Assembly (NCBI RefSeq): GCF_006864135.1
Contig: NZ_SADV01000004.1
Coordinates: forward strand, 248,001-312,000
Source: Lysinibacillus sphaericus
GTDB taxonomy: Bacteria > Bacillota > Bacilli > Bacillales_A > Planococcaceae
Length of the DNA stretch: 64,000 nt
Direction: 5' to 3'
Shown: positions 34,947 through 45,395 of the stretch, one piece after another
Layout of the letters: each line of letters begins with the position of its first letter
Numbering within the stretch: the first letter of the stretch is position 1
Made by a program: the position numbers and the translations under genes
The notes under the pieces: generated by a model
The model's input: only the letters and a program-made list of their open reading frames with translations
What the model was told of the DNA's origin: nothing
Databases searched by the model: none

Positions 34947-36208
34947 CCTTTAAAACCTAGCTTTTCAGCATAGGCTGTGATGGCTTTCTCAAAACATTCG
35001 ATTGGCGGGTGTACTGTACCGGCACCAATTTGTCCATAACCCGCAATTTTGTGGGCAATCCCTGTATTGATAACAGGTGTTATTCCTGTTTCAACAACTT
35101 TCCGTGCATCGATCCCTAAACACGCGCCTTTGAAGTCCCATGTTGGAATGACATAGTTCGGGTTTTCGCCGATACAAATTTCAGTCATTTGATTACTTAT
35201 TTCAAGCGCATCATTAAATCCTCCTGTACCAACGAAGCGGGTAACTGCAGGTGCCGCAATCATCGCCATACCGCCAACACCGATTGTTTCTGTAATAGCT
35301 GAATCGCCAATATCTGTGTTGGCATCTTCTGCTGAATAACCAGTGAAGTATAATCCTTGCGGGGTATTAACAGGACCAGTAAACCATTCGTCTCCCATAC
35401 CAGCAATACGGATACCAAAGTTTTCACCGTTACGGCACATTGCGGTAACAACTGTACCGTGTTCGATAGTACGTGCTGCATCCATCATTGCTTTACCAGT
35501 CGCCATAGCAATATTTAAGAAAAATTGGTCTGTGTCAGCTAAAAATTGGATTACTTCTGTACGTTGTTCTTTTTCAACGTCTTCTAATGATGCAATGACT
35601 GGAGATAGTTCTTTTAAAAATGCAAGTGAAGCTGCAATATTACGCTGGTGGAACTCATCACCCATTGCAATAGCTTTAGCAATCAATACGTTGACATTCA
35701 AGCCTTCATCAAATGTTTTTAATGCTTTACTTAATACAGGACCTAACACATCTTTCATCCAGTGTAAACGATTGATGACTTGCTCATTGTAGGCGCCAAA
35801 GCGTAAAACTGCTCCAATGCCTTCGTTCATTTGACAGTACGCTTCATTACCACTTTCTTTGTTTACAACAACGAGAACTGGCATGTTAGGTGAAGTGATA
35901 CCACCCATTGGTCCAACAGCATTCACATGGTGACATGGAATGAATGTGATCTTTTCGCTTTCAAGTAATTCACGTGCATTCTTTTCGTCTTCTACCCATC
36001 CTTCAAAAAGGATTGCTCCAACACAGGAACCTTGCATAGGATCTGTCATATTTTCATATTTAATGGGAGGCCCAGCGTGTAATAACACATAATCTTCTAA
36101 TTCAGGAATCACAGATTTCGCAGGTACAACATCCGTTAAGAATGGTGCTGCTGCTATGATCTTCTGAATAACGGCTTCGTTCGCTTCATTTATTGTTTTG
36201 TAACTCAT
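34943..36208 (-). CDS. allG: DUF1116 protein, AllG-like oxamate carbamoyltransferase subunit
   Basis: 421 residues of the YlbE/DUF1116 family: VIPELEDYVLLHAGPPIKYE, MQGSCVGAILFEGW, CHHVNAVGPMGGITSPNMPV, RNGENFGIRIAGMGDEWFTGP, DIGDSAITETIGVGGMAMIAAPAV and TPVINTGIAHKIAGYGQIGAGT. Partner of FdrA and AllH in oxamate carbamoyltransferase. The ATG overlaps the fdrA stop (TAATG) and is preceded by the ribosome site GAAGGAGG lying in the fdrA tail. The internal gene order matches the E. coli allFGH order. Confidence 0.93.
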   Translation of the reverse strand: MSYKTINEANEAVIQKIIAAAPFLTDVVPAKSVIPELEDYVLLHAGPPIKYENMTDPMQGSCVGAILFEGWVEDEKNARELLESEKITFIPCHHVNAVGPMGGITSPNMPVLVVVNKESGNEAYCQMNEGIGAVLRFGAYNEQVINRLHWMKDVLGPVLSKALKTFDEGLNVNVLIAKAIAMGDEFHQRNIAASLAFLKELSPVIASLEDVEKEQRTEVIQFLADTDQFFLNIAMATGKAMMDAARTIEHGTVVTAMCRNGENFGIRIAGMGDEWFTGPVNTPQGLYFTGYSAEDANTDIGDSAITETIGVGGMAMIAAPAVTRFVGTGGFNDALEISNQMTEICIGENPNYVIPTWDFKGACLGIDARKVVETGITPVINTGIAHKIAGYGQIGAGTVHPPIECFEKAITAYAEKLGFKG

Positions 36209-37965
36209 TAGATTGTACCTCCTTCATAATAATTTAAGAATTGAAGTACTTTCATTAACTTCTCATCGCCACCAGCAATCGGACGCCAGTTGAATTGAAC
36301 ACACTCTGTACCACTTTTTTGAACAGCCTCAGAAAAACTTTTCAGCCCAATATTGATGACACTTGGTTTCATATTGATTAATGACATGATTTTCTCATCT
36401 ACTGCTAAGCTTTCTTCTGTATATTCAAATTTTCGTACAGCAACAGTTGGTTGCTCCACTTTACCACCTACAAGTTTGATAGCTGTGCGAACCATTTGAT
36501 CGTTTGTTTGACAAATAATTGCTCCACTCTCTTGTAAGATGTCAATTTGTTTGTCAAAGCCTTGGATGTCTTGTGCTGTACCTACAACAGTTACAAGCAC
36601 TGCAAGTTGACGTCCCCCTTGACGTGCATTGTCCAAAATGTGTTTGATGGTTGGTGCTAATGCACTGGCCATATCTTCATGACCACCGTTTCCGATAACA
36701 TTATCAATCATAATGACAGCTGTCTCATATTCGTTCATAGACTTTTTAAGCATTTCGATACGATTTTCCGGATCAATCATCGGATGTGGTTTACCCTTTG
36801 TATAAACATCATCACCTAAGTCAATGATTTCGTGATGTTTTGTTTTTAAAATATAACCATCTTTCTTTTCTTCCATTAGTGTATCTTTGAAAGCGTCTCT
36901 CACTAGCATAGCTGCTTCAGATGCTAACGTACCGCCTGAGTAATAACCTTTAATACCAACTTGTGAGTCTTTTAATTGCACGTTTACATTCTCAACTGTA
37001 GTCGGTTTGAAATTTGGTTTGTCCCCATTTGATAATTGGACAGATACAACCGCTGCCTCTTCAAGTGTATACGCATGATAGATGTTCGCTTCTTGATAGG
37101 AAGGTTTGTCACCTAAAAATAAGGTTACAACTGGTTTGTCAATATTTCTTAATACGTTTAATACTTTGCGTTGTACTTCCTCTGCAGGTGGTTTGGAGAT
37201 TACAGTAATTACTTTTACTTTAGGATCTTGGTTTAACGCTTTGATAGTATCTAACATTGTGATCGCACCAACTTCCGTCGATAAATCACGTCCACCTGTA
37301 CCAATAGCGTTCGTTACACCTTTACCATAGCGATCAATGATTGTTGTCACTTCTTGAATACCTGTGCCTGATGCCCCAACAATGCCAATATCGCCTTCGT
37401 TGACAATATTCGTAAATGCCAGTGGAACCCCGTGTATAAGTGCCGTACCACAGTCTGGTCCCATTACTAATAAGCCTTTTTCATGCGCTTTTTGTTTTAA
37501 TCTCACTTCGTCTTCTTTCGCAACATTGTCACTGAACATAAATACGTGTAAGCCTTCGTTCAATGCGTTTTCCGCTTCCATCGCTGCATATTGACCAGGA
37601 ATTGAAATTAACGCTAAGTTCGGATTGTTTGCAAGCTCCAATGCACGTTTCCAGTTATGTGCTTCTTGATCTTTAGACGCGTCTTGAGAATCAGACTCAC
37701 CTTTTAATGCAATCTGTACCTCTTCTTTCACTTCGTCTACTTTTTCTTCCTGATCTGTCTCTACAACGATGACGATATCATTTGGCTTAGCTTTTTCTAA
37801 TTCATTCGTGCCTAAGCCAGAAGATTTGAAAATATCTTTATTCGCTGGTGTTCCCATCATGATTGATACTTTGTTTACACCGTCAATTGCAGATAGCTTG
37901 TTTGATAAAAGCATTAACACGATAGAGTCCTTATAAGTGTTTTCTTTTATTATCGTATATAACAT
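36208..37965 (-). CDS. fdrA: FdrA (AllF)-like acyl-CoA synthetase-fold subunit of oxamate carbamoyltransferase
   Basis: 585 residues, somewhat longer than E. coli FdrA. N-terminal small domain (VSIMMGTPANKDIF), then a succinyl-CoA-synthetase-like fold: FSDNVAKEDEVRLKQKA, LLVMGPDCGTALIHG, GIVGASGTGIQEVTTIIDRYG, NAIGTGGRDLSTEVG, followed by a second lobe (GKPHPMIDPENR, IMIDNVIGNGGHEDMA). FdrA-family proteins work with AllG and AllH to convert oxalurate plus phosphate to oxamate plus carbamoyl phosphate. Acidic residues 90-100 form an inserted linker (GESDSQDASKDQE). Start ATG behind GGAGGAACATC. Confidence 0.95.
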   Translation of the reverse strand: MLYTIIKENTYKDSIVLMLLSNKLSAIDGVNKVSIMMGTPANKDIFKSSGLGTNELEKAKPNDIVIVVETDQEEKVDEVKEEVQIALKGESDSQDASKDQEAHNWKRALELANNPNLALISIPGQYAAMEAENALNEGLHVFMFSDNVAKEDEVRLKQKAHEKGLLVMGPDCGTALIHGVPLAFTNIVNEGDIGIVGASGTGIQEVTTIIDRYGKGVTNAIGTGGRDLSTEVGAITMLDTIKALNQDPKVKVITVISKPPAEEVQRKVLNVLRNIDKPVVTLFLGDKPSYQEANIYHAYTLEEAAVVSVQLSNGDKPNFKPTTVENVNVQLKDSQVGIKGYYSGGTLASEAAMLVRDAFKDTLMEEKKDGYILKTKHHEIIDLGDDVYTKGKPHPMIDPENRIEMLKKSMNEYETAVIMIDNVIGNGGHEDMASALAPTIKHILDNARQGGRQLAVLVTVVGTAQDIQGFDKQIDILQESGAIICQTNDQMVRTAIKLVGGKVEQPTVAVRKFEYTEESLAVDEKIMSLINMKPSVINIGLKSFSEAVQKSGTECVQFNWRPIAGGDEKLMKVLQFLNYYEGGTI

Positions 37966-37982
37966 GATGTTCCTCCATTTTA

Positions 37983-39032
37983 TTATTCTGCAAATCTATT
38001 TTTTCCGTGATAACGATCGAAATGAACATCGTCTGACACAAGATAGTTATAAATATCGTCTACGATTTCAATACCATCCTTATCATATTCCTCACTTCTT
38101 AATAAACCGCGTTCACCTGGGTAATAAATCTCTCCATAGCCCTCTGTCGCTGGTTGTGCCTTTAATTCATCGAGCATCGTTGAAATTTGTCGTTTGAAAG
38201 CATCTAAATCTGTGAAATAGGCCGGGTTAATCACGATATGAAGTTGACCTAAATCGCGTCCTTTTGTTAAGTCTTGATACATAGAAGAAACATGTACACC
38301 ATGTGGAACCCCAAGAAGACTACCAGATAAAATATCCACCATCATCATCAAGCCATAACCTTTTGGACCTGAAATCGGTAGGAGTGCATGAACATCTCTT
38401 GCATTCGTAGTCGGTGCACCAGTCGCATCTACCGCCCATGTATCTGGAATAGATTCATTTTTACTTCTAGCAGCTAAAATTTTGCCCCATGCTTGGACAG
38501 TTGTCGCCATATCAAATGTGATGATGCGGTCATCAGCAGATGGTGCACTAAATGCGATTGGGTTTGTACCAAAATAAGGTTCAGTTCCTCCGAATGGCAC
38601 GGCCATTGGATCTGATTGACACATACTTAAAGCAACCATATCTTGTTCTGCTGCCATTTCAACAAAGTAACCTAATGCACCACTATGCGAGATGTGCTTC
38701 ATACCAACCACGGCAACACCCGATTTTTTTGCCATTTCAATCGCTTTTTCCATCGCTTGTTTCGCTATTTGGTGACCTGGACCGTTATCCCCATCAAAAA
38801 CGGCAGATGCTGGTCCGGTTTGTTCGAAAGTATAGTTTGGATTTGCAGTAATACCTCCTTTTGCAATTCGTTCAGAATAGTATTCAACACGGACAGCTCC
38901 ATGGGAGTGAATGCCTCTATGATCTGCGTATGTTAATACATCTGAAACATCATGTGCCGCTCCTTCATTTAATCCCGCTTTCATAAACTTTTGTTTCATT
39001 AAATTAAATAGTTCTTCCTTCGATACACGCAT
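37983..39032 (-). CDS. allD: Ureidoglycolate dehydrogenase
   Basis: 349 residues from the ATG at 39032 (AAAGGAGCTGAC before it); the frame extends to 39056 but that start has no ribosome site. Ldh_2/malate-dehydrogenase-like family with long identity to E. coli AllD: YADHRGIHSHGAVRVEYY (catalytic His), GVAVVGMKHISHSGALGYFV, ALSMCQSDPMAVPFGG, FDMATTVQAWGKILAARS, KGYGLMMMVDILSG and QLHIVINPAYF. It oxidises (S)-ureidoglycolate to oxalurate with NAD(P). This routes nitrogen into oxalurate and oxamate instead of the glyoxylate branch. Confidence 0.97.
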   Translation of the reverse strand: MRVSKEELFNLMKQKFMKAGLNEGAAHDVSDVLTYADHRGIHSHGAVRVEYYSERIAKGGITANPNYTFEQTGPASAVFDGDNGPGHQIAKQAMEKAIEMAKKSGVAVVGMKHISHSGALGYFVEMAAEQDMVALSMCQSDPMAVPFGGTEPYFGTNPIAFSAPSADDRIITFDMATTVQAWGKILAARSKNESIPDTWAVDATGAPTTNARDVHALLPISGPKGYGLMMMVDILSGSLLGVPHGVHVSSMYQDLTKGRDLGQLHIVINPAYFTDLDAFKRQISTMLDELKAQPATEGYGEIYYPGERGLLRSEEYDKDGIEIVDDIYNYLVSDDVHFDRYHGKNRFAE

Positions 39033-39111
39033 GTTTGTCAGCTCCTTTTCTTGCATAAATAAAATATTTTGTCAGATTGTAAATCATCTATAATTTATTG
39101 ATACTCTCTGT

Positions 39112-39915
39112 TTATAGGTCAATGTCTCTGTTCGCATCTTTTGAATAAATATACGAGAATGGTTCATCTAAACCAACTGCATAGGTAGCTTGTGGCACAT
39201 ATGCACCCATAAAGATATAGTCTCCTTTATCAACTGGCATCCATTCGTTGTCTAAGTTATACATCCCGCGCCCACTTAATACGTAAGCACCGTGTTCTTG
39301 GACATGTGTTTCAATGTAACCGTGAGAAGCACCTGGTTTGAATGAAAGAATATGAATGTTCATGTCATAGCCGATTTCTTTTGGTAATAAGTCTTGGATT
39401 AATACTTCTTTCATCCCTTCATAGGCTTCTTGTTTAATACTGTTTACATTACCTGAAACAACTTCTGGTGTATGCCCTTTTAATGGGTGCCCTTTCAGTG
39501 GCTGATAACGTTTTTTATATAGGAATAAGCGGCTATCTTCACCGTTATTATTATTTTCAAACGTCAATTGTAAGTGTGGGGGAACATATAAGTACCCACC
39601 TTCCGTTAGTTCGTATTTTTTACCATCCGCATAAGCGTTGATATTGCCATACACAACGTATACAAAAGATTGAATACCATCACCAGCAAAACCAGTTGTG
39701 TTTCCGCCTTGGTTTTTTACTGTTATTAAGTAATCTACAAATCTTGCACCTAAACGTGGGGATCCTAAGATTGTTACGTCACAATCTTTAAAGCCAGGTA
39801 CAACATTGTTGACTAAGCCGTCTGGTGTAATTAACGCGTAATTATCTTTTTTAATCACGGAACGCGTTTCTAATAAACCTTCTCTATATCCTTGATTTAG
39901 ATTTATGTAACCCAT
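39112..39915 (-). CDS. allE: (S)-ureidoglycine aminohydrolase
   Basis: 267 residues from the ATG at 39915 with GAAGGAGTTAG before it. Two cupin repeats; the C-terminal one holds the Mn ligands in [24 protein letters not shown] (Glu, His, His, Gln cluster) and [18 protein letters not shown]. Strong likeness to E. coli AllE (YlbA) over its length, including [20 protein letters not shown] and [10 protein letters not shown] near the C-terminus. It releases ammonia from ureidoglycine to give (S)-ureidoglycolate, keeping the step stereospecific. It lies 5' of allD with about 80 bases between. Confidence 0.97.
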   Translation of the reverse strand: MGYINLNQGYREGLLETRSVIKKDNYALITPDGLVNNVVPGFKDCDVTILGSPRLGARFVDYLITVKNQGGNTTGFAGDGIQSFVYVVYGNINAYADGKKYELTEGGYLYVPPHLQLTFENNNNGEDSRLFLYKKRYQPLKGHPLKGHTPEVVSGNVNSIKQEAYEGMKEVLIQDLLPKEIGYDMNIHILSFKPGASHGYIETHVQEHGAYVLSGRGMYNLDNEWMPVDKGDYIFMGAYVPQATYAVGLDEPFSYIYSKDANRDIDL

Positions 39916-39938
39916 AATTTCTAACTCCTTCACAATAT

Positions 39939-41168
39939 TTATTCTTTATACGCTAGTTCATACAGTACGTCTATCAATATTTCAATCCCCTTAACGAGGT
40001 CAGTTATCTTCGTTTCTTCATTTATATTGTGGCTAATCCCATCTATAGAAGGTACAAACAACATGGCTGTTGGAACATATTGTGCAAATATTTGTGCGTC
40101 ATGTCCTGCACCAGATGGCATCACTTTATATTGATCACCTACATTATCTTTGGTTGCTTGTTCAATAATTTGAACAATTTTTTCATTCATCAATGTTGGT
40201 GTCTCATCCATCCACAAATGAATGTCATAAGTCATGTTATTTGCGGTAGCGACTGCTTTGATTTTGTCTTCGATTTCTGTCGCAAAATCATTTAATAGTT
40301 GTTGATCAATATGACGACAGTCTACCGAGAACGAAATTTCGCCAGGAACTACATTAACTGTGTTTGGAATAGGTACGACATGGCCGAACGTTAACACAAG
40401 TGGCTCTCCAATTTCTCTTGCACGTTTCGTTAAATCTGTGACAATTTCACTATAGGCAACAACTGTATCGCGACGTAATGACATTGGCGTTGTGCCAGCA
40501 TGGTTCGCTTCGCCTTTTAAGTTGATTGTGTAACGTTTCTGGCCGACGATTCCATTAACCACACCGATTGTTTTGTTTTCTGTCTCTAACACTTTTCCTT
40601 GTTCAATATGCAATTCAACAAATGCTTTGATGTCATTACGAACGTCAGTAGTTTTTCGGTAATCAAAGCCTGATTCGCGCATCGCATCTTCAAACTTAAT
40701 ACCATCAGCATCTTCAATTGTGTCGACATCCGATTTTTCAGCTAAGTTAAAGAAGTTTTTGCTACCCCAAAATGTGTAAGGGAATCGACTACCTTCTTCT
40801 TCTGCAAGCGCTAATACTTCTAATGATCGGAGTGGTTGACCATATTTTTCTTTCAAATATTTAACAGCCACAAGTGCAGATAAAATACCGAATTGACCAT
40901 CAAGATGACCACCTTCAACAACTGTATCGATATGTGAACCCGTTAAAATCGTTTCTTCCGGATATTTACTTCCAACAAGTCGACCAGATAAGTTACCGAT
41001 ATCGTCGAAACTTGCTTCAAAGCCTTCTTCTTTAAATGTTTTTTCTAGCTCACGAACGGCAGTATTCCATTCTTGAGAATATAGCAGACGTGTAATCCCA
41101 CCTTGTTGTAAACCACCAAAACTGGTGAATTTCTTATCTAACAATTTAAAAGTCGCTTGAATATCCAT
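39939..41168 (-). CDS. allC: Allantoate amidohydrolase
   Basis: 409 residues, M20/M28 metallopeptidase-like fold. Metal and substrate residues visible: [18 protein letters not shown] (His and bridging Asp), [18 protein letters not shown] (Glu-Glu), HIEQGKVLE (His), [16 protein letters not shown] (lid His) and [16 protein letters not shown]...SIDGISHN. It hydrolyses allantoate to (S)-ureidoglycine, CO2 and ammonia. First gene of the leftward allC-allE-allD-fdrA-allG-allH-allK operon; GAAGGAGTGAAAGAGTA precedes the start. No allantoinase (allB/pucH) is in the window, so allantoate must come from a gene elsewhere or from uptake. Confidence 0.97.
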   Translation of the reverse strand: MDIQATFKLLDKKFTSFGGLQQGGITRLLYSQEWNTAVRELEKTFKEEGFEASFDDIGNLSGRLVGSKYPEETILTGSHIDTVVEGGHLDGQFGILSALVAVKYLKEKYGQPLRSLEVLALAEEEGSRFPYTFWGSKNFFNLAEKSDVDTIEDADGIKFEDAMRESGFDYRKTTDVRNDIKAFVELHIEQGKVLETENKTIGVVNGIVGQKRYTINLKGEANHAGTTPMSLRRDTVVAYSEIVTDLTKRAREIGEPLVLTFGHVVPIPNTVNVVPGEISFSVDCRHIDQQLLNDFATEIEDKIKAVATANNMTYDIHLWMDETPTLMNEKIVQIIEQATKDNVGDQYKVMPSGAGHDAQIFAQYVPTAMLFVPSIDGISHNINEETKITDLVKGIEILIDVLYELAYKE

Positions 41169-41435
41169 TACTCTTTCACTCCTTCCTCTTAATTCACTTT
41201 TATTATAGGTCCTTCCTCACAACCATTCATTGACATAATGTACAATAATGGATGGTCTTTTTATGCATTATCAACAAATTATATTTTGATAAGGAGCAAG
41301 TGACAGTTGTACAAAATATTAAGAAGGCTGGCGAGCTGATTAAACTTGCTTGTATCATATCCTGACAACAAAACAAAACCGCATAGTAAATCAATGAGAA
41401 AACTTCGATTTACCATGCGATTATTCATTTTCAAA
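41169..41435. promoter_or_regulatory. Promoter region of the allantoate operon, with an imperfect palindrome and a regulator scrap
   Basis: 41223-41255 contains CCATTCATTG and, after 11 bases, CAATAATGGATGG, an imperfect inverted repeat placed like a regulator site for the allC promoter. It does not match the published B. subtilis PucR site as I recall it, so binding by the local PucR is unproven. 41300-41365 on + encodes 21 codons (VTVVQNIKKAGELIK...) that resemble the very start of IclR-type regulators. The leftward permease terminator is at 41378-41420. Confidence 0.4.
41378..41420 (-). terminator. Terminator of the lactate-permease-family gene
   Basis: On minus: CGCATGGTAAATC, loop, GATTTACTATGCG followed by GTTTTGTTTTG. 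It separates the permease from the all operon. Confidence 0.75.
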
Positions 41436-43061
41436 TCATGATAGGATAAAAGATAAGCAAAGTGTCATGATACATACGAGAAGAAGCAACCCTAAGCTAT
41501 ATCGTAATGTATATTGAAAGATTTTTGATTCATTTCCGGTCTGATTAACGGCTGCTGCTGCAATAGCAATAGACTGTGGTGAAATCAATTTTGCCACGCT
41601 TCCTCCAGCTGTATTGGCTGCCATCAGTAATCCTGGCGAAATCCCGATTTGCGTTCCAGTTACTACTTGCAAGCTTCCAAATAGAGCGTTATTATTAACA
41701 ACCGATCCAGTGAGAAAGACACCAATCCAACCTAATACTGGGCTCACGAATGGAAAGAAGTCACCCGTTTTTGCAAGTGCAAGTCCTAAAGATGTACTAA
41801 GTCCAGAAAAATCAGATAAATTGGCGAAAGCCATGACAAGAACGATCGTCAAAATCGGTAACCATAGTTCTTTAATGGTGCTCCCTAGTAAATTAACGGT
41901 TTGTTTTACGTTTAATGCAGGAAATAACACACTCGTTAAAATGATTGCTAATAAAATCGCTGTTCCTGTCGCTGAAACAAAGTTAAGATGTAAGATGGCT
42001 GGCATAGAATTTGCTTCTGTTACGATTGGTGGTGTACGAATGATTTCATTATGTAATCCCGGAGTTTTCAAAGCGATAGTTGTAAAATCCAGTGCACCAC
42101 CATCTACAAATAAATTTTTAAATGCAGGGAAGCTCCAAACAGTTATGACACTAGTGAGTACATAAAATGGTGACCACGCTACCAAAATCTCTTTCATAGT
42201 ATATTTTTTTAAAGTACCTGTTACTTCTACCCCAGGTTCATGGTAAATTGTTTTAGGTTGCCATTTTCTTAAGAATGCAGCTAACAGCAACATACTAACT
42301 AAAGATGGAATAATGTTTGCAAGCTCAGGTCCTATAACAGCAATCGTTAGTAGTTGAAGCACTGAAAACACACTACTGACAAGAAAAATAGCTGGGAATA
42401 TTTCTTTTATTCCTTTAAGGCCATTTAACATAAAGATAAGGAGGAATGGAACTAGAAATGAAATCAACGGTAAAATCAATGCCGTCATTCTTGAAAGTTC
42501 TAATGTTTCCATACCTCCAACTTCAGCACCTGTAATAACCGGAATGCCAACCGTACCGAATGCACCAGTAGAGGCATTGGCGATGAGGCAAAGTCCAGCT
42601 GCTTTTATTGGATGAAAACCAAGAGTCACAAGTAATGCTGCACAAATAGCGATTGGAACACCTAAGCCAGCCGCTCCTTCCAAAAAGGCATTAAAGCAAA
42701 AGCCAATTAGCAATAATTGAAGTCGTTGATCCTCGGTAATATTCGCTATACTTCCACGTACAATTTCGAATTTACCGGTTTGTACAGAAATCTTATACAA
42801 CCATACAGCCATAATGACGATATAACCAATTGGCCATAGTGCTTTGCCTGTTCCTAGAAGAATTGCCCCGAAGGCTTTAGTGATCGGCATGTCGAAGACT
42901 CCGACTGCTATGATGATCGTAACACCTAAAGTTAAGGCAGCAGCATAAACTCCTTTTAATTTAAAAATTGTTAAGCATAGTAGAAATAGAAGAATCGGAA
43001 GAAAGGCTATGATGCCACTCACTATTTCGTTTCCAAGTGGATTGTATTGTTGATACCACAT
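41436..43061 (-). CDS. Lactate permease (LctP/LldP)-family transporter
   Basis: 541 residues from the ATG at 43061; about 13 membrane helices. Family stretches: [94 protein letters not shown] and [24 protein letters not shown]. LldP-type carriers move lactate or glycolate with protons. Here it stands alone between allC and the divergent pucR, so the substrate is likely tied to allantoate breakdown: a 2-hydroxy- or 2-oxo-monoacid analogue such as oxamate or glycolate is a reasonable guess (inference). It has its own terminator. Confidence 0.93.
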   Translation of the reverse strand: MWYQQYNPLGNEIVSGIIAFLPILLFLLCLTIFKLKGVYAAALTLGVTIIIAVGVFDMPITKAFGAILLGTGKALWPIGYIVIMAVWLYKISVQTGKFEIVRGSIANITEDQRLQLLLIGFCFNAFLEGAAGLGVPIAICAALLVTLGFHPIKAAGLCLIANASTGAFGTVGIPVITGAEVGGMETLELSRMTALILPLISFLVPFLLIFMLNGLKGIKEIFPAIFLVSSVFSVLQLLTIAVIGPELANIIPSLVSMLLLAAFLRKWQPKTIYHEPGVEVTGTLKKYTMKEILVAWSPFYVLTSVITVWSFPAFKNLFVDGGALDFTTIALKTPGLHNEIIRTPPIVTEANSMPAILHLNFVSATGTAILLAIILTSVLFPALNVKQTVNLLGSTIKELWLPILTIVLVMAFANLSDFSGLSTSLGLALAKTGDFFPFVSPVLGWIGVFLTGSVVNNNALFGSLQVVTGTQIGISPGLLMAANTAGGSVAKLISPQSIAIAAAAVNQTGNESKIFQYTLRYSLGLLLLVCIMTLCLSFILS

Positions 43062-43447
43062 CGTTGTCACTTCTTTCTAAAGTAGTTAATATCAAAATTA
43101 ATGTAGATATCCCTCAGCTGATCTGTACATATCTACTAGATTTGTAGCATTATTCATTGAAAGCTATTATTATGACCTGCCTCATTTCCTTCGTATGAAG
43201 TCGTAATTGTAAATAAATGAATTTGGGCATGCTACCCTCGTCACACTCTTGTCAAAAAACGAAGTATTTCGTTGAATACTCCGAATTTGTTCACATAATT
43301 CCCCTTCGCTATTTTGAATTAAAGGACTATACGTATAATAACCTTCAAAAATAGTATACAATCAGAGTTATAGGTTATCCTTGTAGCATCTTACATATTT
43401 AACTTTTATTTTAGCTTTTTCTAACAAAGATAAAGGAGATGATTCTT
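43062..43447. other. Divergent promoter region lctP-like / pucR
   Basis: Holds both promoters. A GTAGATAT...ATATCTAC inverted repeat at about 43106-43140 and a TATACGTATA palindrome near 43330 could be regulator sites. No gene seen. Confidence 0.5.
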
Positions 43448-45061
43448 GTGACAACATTAAAAGAAATCATGTCTGTTCAACAATTTTCTGATTTAACATT
43501 GTTAAATGGTGAAGGCGATTTAGGAAGAGAAGTAGAAATGGTCGATATTACAGAAACGCCTGATATCAAAAATTTCACAGCACCACACTCATTTATCGTT
43601 ACGACGGGTATGAGTTATCAGCACGATCAATCCGGATTAATTGATCTCATTCGAGAATTAAATGATATACAAGTTGCTGGCATAGGTGTTAAATTATCCC
43701 GATTTTTAGAAAAGATAGATGATGAAGTGATAGAATTTGCGAACAAATTAAAATTCCCGATTATTAGAATCCCCGAAAGCTGGAATCTTGGATCGATCAC
43801 ACATCATATATCATCCTATATCTTGGATGAAGAAACTGAAAAATTATATTTTGCTTTAGATATCCAACAAGAATTAAATACAATGCTTATGAGAGGTTTG
43901 AGCTTAGAAATGATGATTGAACGGATGAGTAGGCTCCTCCGTGTCCCTGTAATGCTCTTAAATCCTTTTTATCAAATTAAATCGATGAGCCATCACTTCC
44001 AGGAACATTCTGAACAAGTTCAAAAAAATCTTAGTTACTTCAAAAGATCTTTAAATTCCAAGCACATTCCACCTAATAATCGTGCATCTTTTCAAGAAGA
44101 ACATATTATATTTGAGGTGCCCGCTTTTAAATATTTCCCATATTATCTGATGGTTTCAAATGTCAATTCTCTCACCTATCCATTTAGTTTGCTAGCAATA
44201 GAACAAGCCGTAAATACACTTAGTCTCGCAATTTATAAAAATAGTAAAATTAAAGAAGCGGAACAACAAGAGGTAAACCGATTTTTCGAAACACTCATGT
44301 CTGAACATCCTGATAATCTTATGTCAGTAAAGCAGCATCCTGAGTTTTTGAAAAAGCATCATATCCAAACATCAAACTTCTACCAGGTGATAATTTGTGC
44401 GATTGATAAAGAAAAAAATGTAGAAAATAATATCTATTTAAATGAGCGTTATCAAATGACTTTTGAATGGCTAACGCATAAGTTGATTGACATTGATCCG
44501 TCTATCAGTTTATATATGTCTCCAGGTAATCATCGGTTTACGATACTTTTACAAACTAAACATCAATATTATTTAGATTACTGTAAGTATCTTCAAAAAG
44601 AGTATAAAAAATTATTTAATAGCACACTTTCCTTTGGCATTGGTAATGAGGTCACTGAATTCTCACAGTTACCGCTATCTTATTTCGAAGCGAATGAAGC
44701 TTTTGATCATAAGTCTGAAAGTGGTGAAGTTAGATTTATAGAGCTCTATAAATCCAAAAGTGTGGAAGAATTATTACAACTCATTCCGGCCAATAAATTA
44801 AAACCTTTTATCACGTACACATTAGGTTCATTAGCCTATCCAAAAACAACGAAAGAGAAAGAGCTAAAAAATACTTTAGAAATTTATTTGGCGAACCATT
44901 GTGATCTTACAAAGACATCTGAAGATTTATATATTCATCGTAATACGGTAAAATATCGTATTAAAAAATGCGAAGAAATTTTAGGTCAGCCAATCGATGC
45001 CCCTGATACTTCATTAGATATACGATTAGCTTTATTTGCATCAGAGAAAATAACGTTTTAA
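43448..45061 (+). CDS. pucR: PucR-family transcriptional regulator of purine catabolism
   Basis: 537 residues. The GTG at 43448 is favoured: AAAGGAG ends just before the ATG at 43439, which would be too close. N-terminal PucR sensory domain (about residues 10-125: VDITETPDIKNFTAPHSFIVTTGMSYQ), a middle region related to the GGDEF-like part of the family, and a C-terminal HTH_30 (LEIYLANHCDLTKTSEDLYIHRNTVKYRIKKCEEILGQ). PucR in B. subtilis activates purine genes in response to allantoin, allantoate or ureidoglycolate. Position opposite to the permease and next to the operon suggests it controls both. Confidence 0.93.
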   Translation: MTTLKEIMSVQQFSDLTLLNGEGDLGREVEMVDITETPDIKNFTAPHSFIVTTGMSYQHDQSGLIDLIRELNDIQVAGIGVKLSRFLEKIDDEVIEFANKLKFPIIRIPESWNLGSITHHISSYILDEETEKLYFALDIQQELNTMLMRGLSLEMMIERMSRLLRVPVMLLNPFYQIKSMSHHFQEHSEQVQKNLSYFKRSLNSKHIPPNNRASFQEEHIIFEVPAFKYFPYYLMVSNVNSLTYPFSLLAIEQAVNTLSLAIYKNSKIKEAEQQEVNRFFETLMSEHPDNLMSVKQHPEFLKKHHIQTSNFYQVIICAIDKEKNVENNIYLNERYQMTFEWLTHKLIDIDPSISLYMSPGNHRFTILLQTKHQYYLDYCKYLQKEYKKLFNSTLSFGIGNEVTEFSQLPLSYFEANEAFDHKSESGEVRFIELYKSKSVEELLQLIPANKLKPFITYTLGSLAYPKTTKEKELKNTLEIYLANHCDLTKTSEDLYIHRNTVKYRIKKCEEILGQPIDAPDTSLDIRLALFASEKITF

Positions 45062-45065
45062 ATTA

Positions 45066-45111
45066 AAAATTCCGCAAAAAAGCTGTTATAAATGCTTTTT
45101 TACGGGATTTT
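45066..45111 (+). terminator. Terminator of pucR
   Basis: AAAATTCCGCAAAAAAGC, loop, GCTTTTTTACGGGATTTT. Confidence 0.8.
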
Positions 45112-45395
45112 ATTTGCATGAAAAAATATATATGGCAATAAACGATTGTTCTAATGCTTCATTAGCCAGATACTTACTTCCTCAAACTAGGACATGCAAA
45201 ACAGACGATTCGCACGCTTCTACAAGTAGACGATCCACTTGCTAATTTTAACCGTCCCCTATCGAAACCGCTTCAAGTAAAAAGTCTGTTTAAAAGTCGA
45301 CGTTCTGTTTTTTAATATCCTATTGTTTAGATGGCAATCACAAAACGACCTATCAGCGAGATATGGGGACAATCTCACTGATAGGTAGCTTTGCT
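45112..45395 (-). terminator. Gap holding the leftward MFS terminator
   Basis: A 15-base-arm hairpin at 45348-45386 (ACCTATCAGCGAGAT and complement) ends 10 bases before the MFS stop; on minus it is followed by CGTTTTG. The remainder (45112-45340) shows no gene. Confidence 0.65.
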
